This document shows, one piece after another, positions 61,288-64,000 of a stretch of 64,000 nt of DNA; within the stretch, counting starts at the first letter, position 1, and the number at the start of each line of letters is the position of its first letter. The position numbers and the translations under genes were made by a program. A model generated the notes under the pieces. The model was not told the origin of the DNA and made no database searches. It saw only the letters and a list, made by a program, of their open reading frames with translations. This DNA comes from Leifsonia sp. fls2-241-R2A-40a. Lineage in GTDB: Bacteria > Actinomycetota > Actinomycetes > Actinomycetales > Microbacteriaceae. The stretch lies in NCBI RefSeq assembly GCF_030209575.1, contig NZ_JARVRS010000001.1:1364001-1428000 (forward strand). Direction: 5' to 3'.

Positions 61288-61779
61288 GTGGAGACCCTGT
61301 TCATCGCCCTGCGCGTGCTCGTGGTGCTCGGCGTGATCGTGGCCCTGCTGTGGTTCGTGCAGCGACGGGTGACGAAGGGCCGCAGCTCCGGCCGCCGACG
61401 TCGCGGGAACGCGGTGACCGTCGTGGGCCGGCAGGGGGTCGGCCCGAAGGCGTCGGTCGTCGTCGTGGATGTGGACGGCAACCGGTTCGTGCTCGGCGTC
61501 ACCGAGCGCCAGGTCAGCGTCCTCCACTCCAGTGACCGCCCGCACGATGCGGACGTCACCCCGATCACGCGCGTACGCGAGGTGGAGGCCAGGACCGGCA
61601 CCACCGATGCGTCACCCGCTCCGACTCTCACCAGCACCACCAGCACCACTTCCAGGCAGGATGCCGACTTCCTCACGGCGCAGGGACGCGCCTCGCTCTT
61701 CGACGAGGCACTCAAAGGCTCGATCCTGTCCCCGGCAACGTGGCGTCAGGCGAGTTCGGCGGTGCGGCCCAAGAGGTGA
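61288..61779 (+). CDS. fliO: Flagellar biosynthesis protein FliO
   Basis: 163 residues from GTG 61288 (METLFIALRVLVVLGVIVAL): one transmembrane helix near 4-24, then a basic segment (RRVTKGRSSGRRRRG) and a small beta-rich domain (VVGRQGVGPKASVVVVDVDG, RFVLGVTERQVSVLHSS), all as in FliO. An upstream in-frame GTG at 61279 overlaps the -10 box and cannot be used. No ribosome-binding site. Confidence 0.88.
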   Translation: METLFIALRVLVVLGVIVALLWFVQRRVTKGRSSGRRRRGNAVTVVGRQGVGPKASVVVVDVDGNRFVLGVTERQVSVLHSSDRPHDADVTPITRVREVEARTGTTDASPAPTLTSTTSTTSRQDADFLTAQGRASLFDEALKGSILSPATWRQASSAVRPKR

Positions 61780-62603
61780 CGCGCGCCGGGCGGCTTCCCC
61801 GCCTCGCCGCGGCCGGCGTCCTGGTCGCCGTCATCGCCGTCGCGATCGTCCTGTTCGGCGCGAACGCCGCGCACGCCGTCCCCACCCCCGTCCCGACACC
61901 GACGGGACCGGGCGGTCCGGGTGGCGCCACCGGCGGCATCACCCTCGACATCAACGGACCGAACGGCACCCCCAGCGCGGCCATCCTGACCCTGCTGGGC
62001 ATCACCGTGCTGTCGGTCGCTCCCGCGCTGCTGCTGATGATGTCGTCGTTCACGAAGATCTTCGTCGTGCTCGCGATCACCCGGAACGCGCTGGCGCTGC
62101 CGTCCATCCCGCCGAACCAGGTGCTCGCCGGGCTCTCGCTGTTCCTGAGCCTGTTCATCATGAGTCCGGTGCTCGTCGACATCAACAACTCGGCGGTGCA
62201 GCCGTACCTCGCCGGTCACATCGACTTCACCGCGGCGGTGCACGCCGCCGAGGGGCCGCTGCGCGGGTTCATGGCGGCGCACACCCGCGAGGAGGACATC
62301 GCGCTGATGACCCGCGCGGCGGGCCGGCCGAACCCGAGCACGGTCAGCGCCGTCCCGATGCTCACGCTCATCCCGGCGTTCATGATCTCCGAGCTGCGGG
62401 CCGCGTTCATCATCGGCTTCGTCATCTTCGTGCCGTTCCTGGTCATCGACATGGTGGTCTCCGCGGCGCTGATGTCGATGGGCATGATGATGCTCCCGCC
62501 GGTGATGATCTCGCTGCCGTTCAAGATCCTGCTGTTCGTGCTGGTCGACGGCTGGGGTCTCATCATCACCAGCCTGATCACGAGCTATCGAGGTGGCGGA
62601 TGA
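61776..62603 (+). CDS. fliP: Flagellar export protein FliP
   Basis: About 275 residues. A signal-peptide-like hydrophobic stretch (about 12-30), then APALLLMMSSFTKIFVVLAI, ALPSIPPNQVLAGLSLFLSL, and VPMLTLIPAFMISELRAAF; C-terminal SMGMMMLPPVMISLPFKILL. Core gate component of the export apparatus. GTG at 61776 overlaps the fliO stop (GTGA); a GTG at 61740 is the alternative. fliQ overlaps by 4 nt. Confidence 0.95.
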   Translation: MTRAGRLPRLAAAGVLVAVIAVAIVLFGANAAHAVPTPVPTPTGPGGPGGATGGITLDINGPNGTPSAAILTLLGITVLSVAPALLLMMSSFTKIFVVLAITRNALALPSIPPNQVLAGLSLFLSLFIMSPVLVDINNSAVQPYLAGHIDFTAAVHAAEGPLRGFMAAHTREEDIALMTRAAGRPNPSTVSAVPMLTLIPAFMISELRAAFIIGFVIFVPFLVIDMVVSAALMSMGMMMLPPVMISLPFKILLFVLVDGWGLIITSLITSYRGGG

Positions 62604-62875
62604 ATCCCAACGCCGTCCTGGACATCGCCATCCAGGGACTCATGGTGACCGCCAAGCTCGCCGCTCCGATCGTCATCACCGCGCTCGTCGTCGGCTTCGC
62701 GATCTCGCTCGTGCAGTCGATCACGCAGATCCAGGAGGTCACGCTCTCGTTCGTGCCGAAGGCGGCCGCGGTCGCCATCGCGCTGATCATCTGCGGGCAG
62801 TGGATGATCTCCGAGCTCGTCACCTTCACCCACGTGCTCTTCGACAAGATCCCGCTGCTGCTGGGCGGTGGCTGA
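62600..62875 (+). CDS. fliQ: Flagellar export protein FliQ
   Basis: 91 residues, two transmembrane helices. AVLDIAIQGLMVTAKLAAPI and VGFAISLVQSITQIQEVTLS are the FliQ core with the conserved QIQE. ATG at 62600 overlaps the fliP stop; the stop overlaps the fliR ATG. Confidence 0.96.
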   Translation: MNPNAVLDIAIQGLMVTAKLAAPIVITALVVGFAISLVQSITQIQEVTLSFVPKAAAVAIALIICGQWMISELVTFTHVLFDKIPLLLGGG

Positions 62876-63636
62876 TGAACATCCCCATCGACGTCGCCGC
62901 GCTCGAGGCGATCGCGCTGGCCTCCCTGCGGATGGTCGCCTTCCTCGTGATCGCGCCGCCCTTCTCGTACAACGGCTTCCCCGCTCAGGTGAAGGGGATG
63001 CTGGCGATCGGTCTCGCGGTCGCGGTCGCGCCCCGCGCGGGGGCCGGGTACCACTCGGGCGACACCGGCGCGTTCCTGCTCGGCATGGTGCGTGAGCTCG
63101 CGGTGGGGGCGACGCTCGGGTTCCTCGTCTTCCTCGTCTTCGCGGCCATCCAGTCGGCGGGGAACCTGGTCGACCTGTTCGGCGGCTTCCAGCTGGCCCA
63201 GGCGTTCGATCCGCAGTCGATGATCAACGGCGCGCAGTTCACGCGGATGTTCCAGCTGACCTCCCTCGCCCTGCTGTTCGCGTCGGGCGGCTACCAGCTC
63301 ATCATCGGCGGACTGGTGCGCACGTTCGACGCCATCCCGCTCGCCGCGGGGATGGACATGGCAGACCCGGCGAAGCAGATGGTCGCCGGCGTGACACAGA
63401 TGTTCATCGCTGCTCTGCAGATCGCCGGGCCGCTGATCGTCGTGCTGTTCCTCGCGGATGTCGGCCTCGGCCTCCTCACCCGCGTGGCGCCGGCGCTCAA
63501 CGCGTTCTCGCTCGGCTTCCCGCTGAAGATCATGCTCACGGTGGTGCTGTCGGCGATCGTGTTCATCGCGCTCCCCGGCATCGTGTCGGGCCTCACCGAC
63601 ACCGCCGTCAAGACGATGCTGGAGGTGGCCCGGTGA
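62875..63636 (+). CDS. fliR: Flagellar export protein FliR
   Basis: 253 residues, six or more helices. LRMVAFLVIAPPFSYNGFPA and LADVGLGLLTRVAPALNAFS (the conserved L-L-R-x-x-P-x-x-N-x-F) are diagnostic. Its GTGA overlap with flhB keeps the operon coupled. Confidence 0.95.
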   Translation: MNIPIDVAALEAIALASLRMVAFLVIAPPFSYNGFPAQVKGMLAIGLAVAVAPRAGAGYHSGDTGAFLLGMVRELAVGATLGFLVFLVFAAIQSAGNLVDLFGGFQLAQAFDPQSMINGAQFTRMFQLTSLALLFASGGYQLIIGGLVRTFDAIPLAAGMDMADPAKQMVAGVTQMFIAALQIAGPLIVVLFLADVGLGLLTRVAPALNAFSLGFPLKIMLTVVLSAIVFIALPGIVSGLTDTAVKTMLEVAR

Positions 63637-64000
63637 GCGACGCGCAGGAACGCACCGAGCAGGCCACCGAGAAGCGGATGAAGGAGGCGCGCTCCAAGGG
63701 CCGCCTCAGCAAGTCGTCCGACCTCACGGCCTGGGTCGGCGTCGGCGCTGCCGCGGTGATGCTCCCGTTCACGTTGCAGACCGGCAGCACCGCCGCGATC
63801 GAGCAGCTGTTCTCCGTCCGCTCGGTGATCGAGAGCCCCGACCCGGCGAAGGCGCTCGCCGCCCTGGGAGCGGGTCTCGGCAGCATCATGGCGACGATCG
63901 GGCCGCTGCTCGGTGTGGGAGCGCTCGCCGTGGTCGGCGCGGCGGCGGTGCAGGGCGGCATCCACTTCAAGAAGCTCGAAGGCAAGTACGAGCAGTTCAA
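63633..64000 (+). CDS. flhB: Flagellar export switch protein FlhB, N-terminal part (cut by the window end)
   Basis: Only the first 122 codons are present. TEQATEKRMKEARSKGRLSK is the conserved FlhB start, followed by the first transmembrane helices. The autocleavage NPTH motif, the substrate-specificity switch domain and any downstream flhA lie beyond the window. GTG at 63633. Confidence 0.94.
   Translation, partial: MSDAQERTEQATEKRMKEARSKGRLSKSSDLTAWVGVGAAAVMLPFTLQTGSTAAIEQLFSVRSVIESPDPAKALAALGAGLGSIMATIGPLLGVGALAVVGAAAVQGGIHFKKLEGKYEQF

Overview
The window is high-GC actinobacterial DNA. Gene order, GTG starts, Zn-free ribosomal proteins and a mycothiol/SigR-type promoter fit a motile member of Microbacteriaceae (Leifsonia-like; inferred from gene content, not tested). 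The left edge carries trxB-murJ-DUF6049-cca, the block that in this family lies close to the chromosomal origin; oriC and dnaA themselves are not in the window.

Layout. (1) 1-9421: trxB (partial), murJ and a DUF6049 exported protein on the minus strand, then cca and the rpsF-ssb-rpsR-rplI-dnaB replication/ribosome block on the plus strand. A 460-nt gap before dnaB holds a cluster of DnaA-box-like 9-mers. (2) 9515-18848: small membrane proteins, purB, a holin-like protein, hisC, and a 2-oxoacid dehydrogenase operon (E1alpha, E1beta with an unusual acidic N-terminal extension, E2). (3) 18851-23464: a Zur-box-controlled metal-uptake operon znuACB-zur, then the cysteine-free rpmB-rpmG-rpsN set, then hup. 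(4) 23570-30837: CopD/CtaG fusion, a Pif1-like helicase with an FHA protein, small membrane proteins, and a lipoprotein of the serine beta-lactamase fold that has lost its catalytic residues.

(5) 30845-48623 and 56753-64000: a flagellar cluster. fliW-flgL-flgK-flgN run leftward, divergent from fliA-fliC-fliD-fliS-fliT-like; then flgB-flgC-fliE-fliF-fliG-fliH-fliI-fliJ-NlpC/P60-fliK-flgD-flgE; then motB-motA-flbD (minus) divergent from fliM-fliN, a SUMF1-domain gene on the opposite strand, and fliO-fliP-fliQ-fliR-flhB (cut by the window end). Six near-identical FliA (sigma-28) promoters of the form TAAC-N15-GYCGATRG precede flgN, fliC, flgB, flbD, fliM and fliO. At fliM and fliO, and possibly flbD, a GTG codon lies 7-8 nt past the -10 box, implying leaderless mRNAs.

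(6) 48650-56685: a non-flagellar island splits the flagellar cluster. It has a divergent arsenic locus (arsR / Cys-rich 24-residue ORF + arsC) with two palindromic operators, an orphan FetB-type permease, and a LacI-controlled sugar ABC importer with a GH51 alpha-L-arabinofuranosidase. Perfect inverted repeats border the island on both sides.

The best candidates for undescribed biology are the FliA regulon with leaderless starts, the Cys-rich ars micropeptide, the tandem CCCCGTAxTGGGG boxes and minicistron ahead of fliA, the head-to-head DnaA boxes inside the flagellar cluster, and the SUMF1 gene lodged between fliN and fliO. No tRNA, rRNA, CRISPR array, transposase or prophage was seen.
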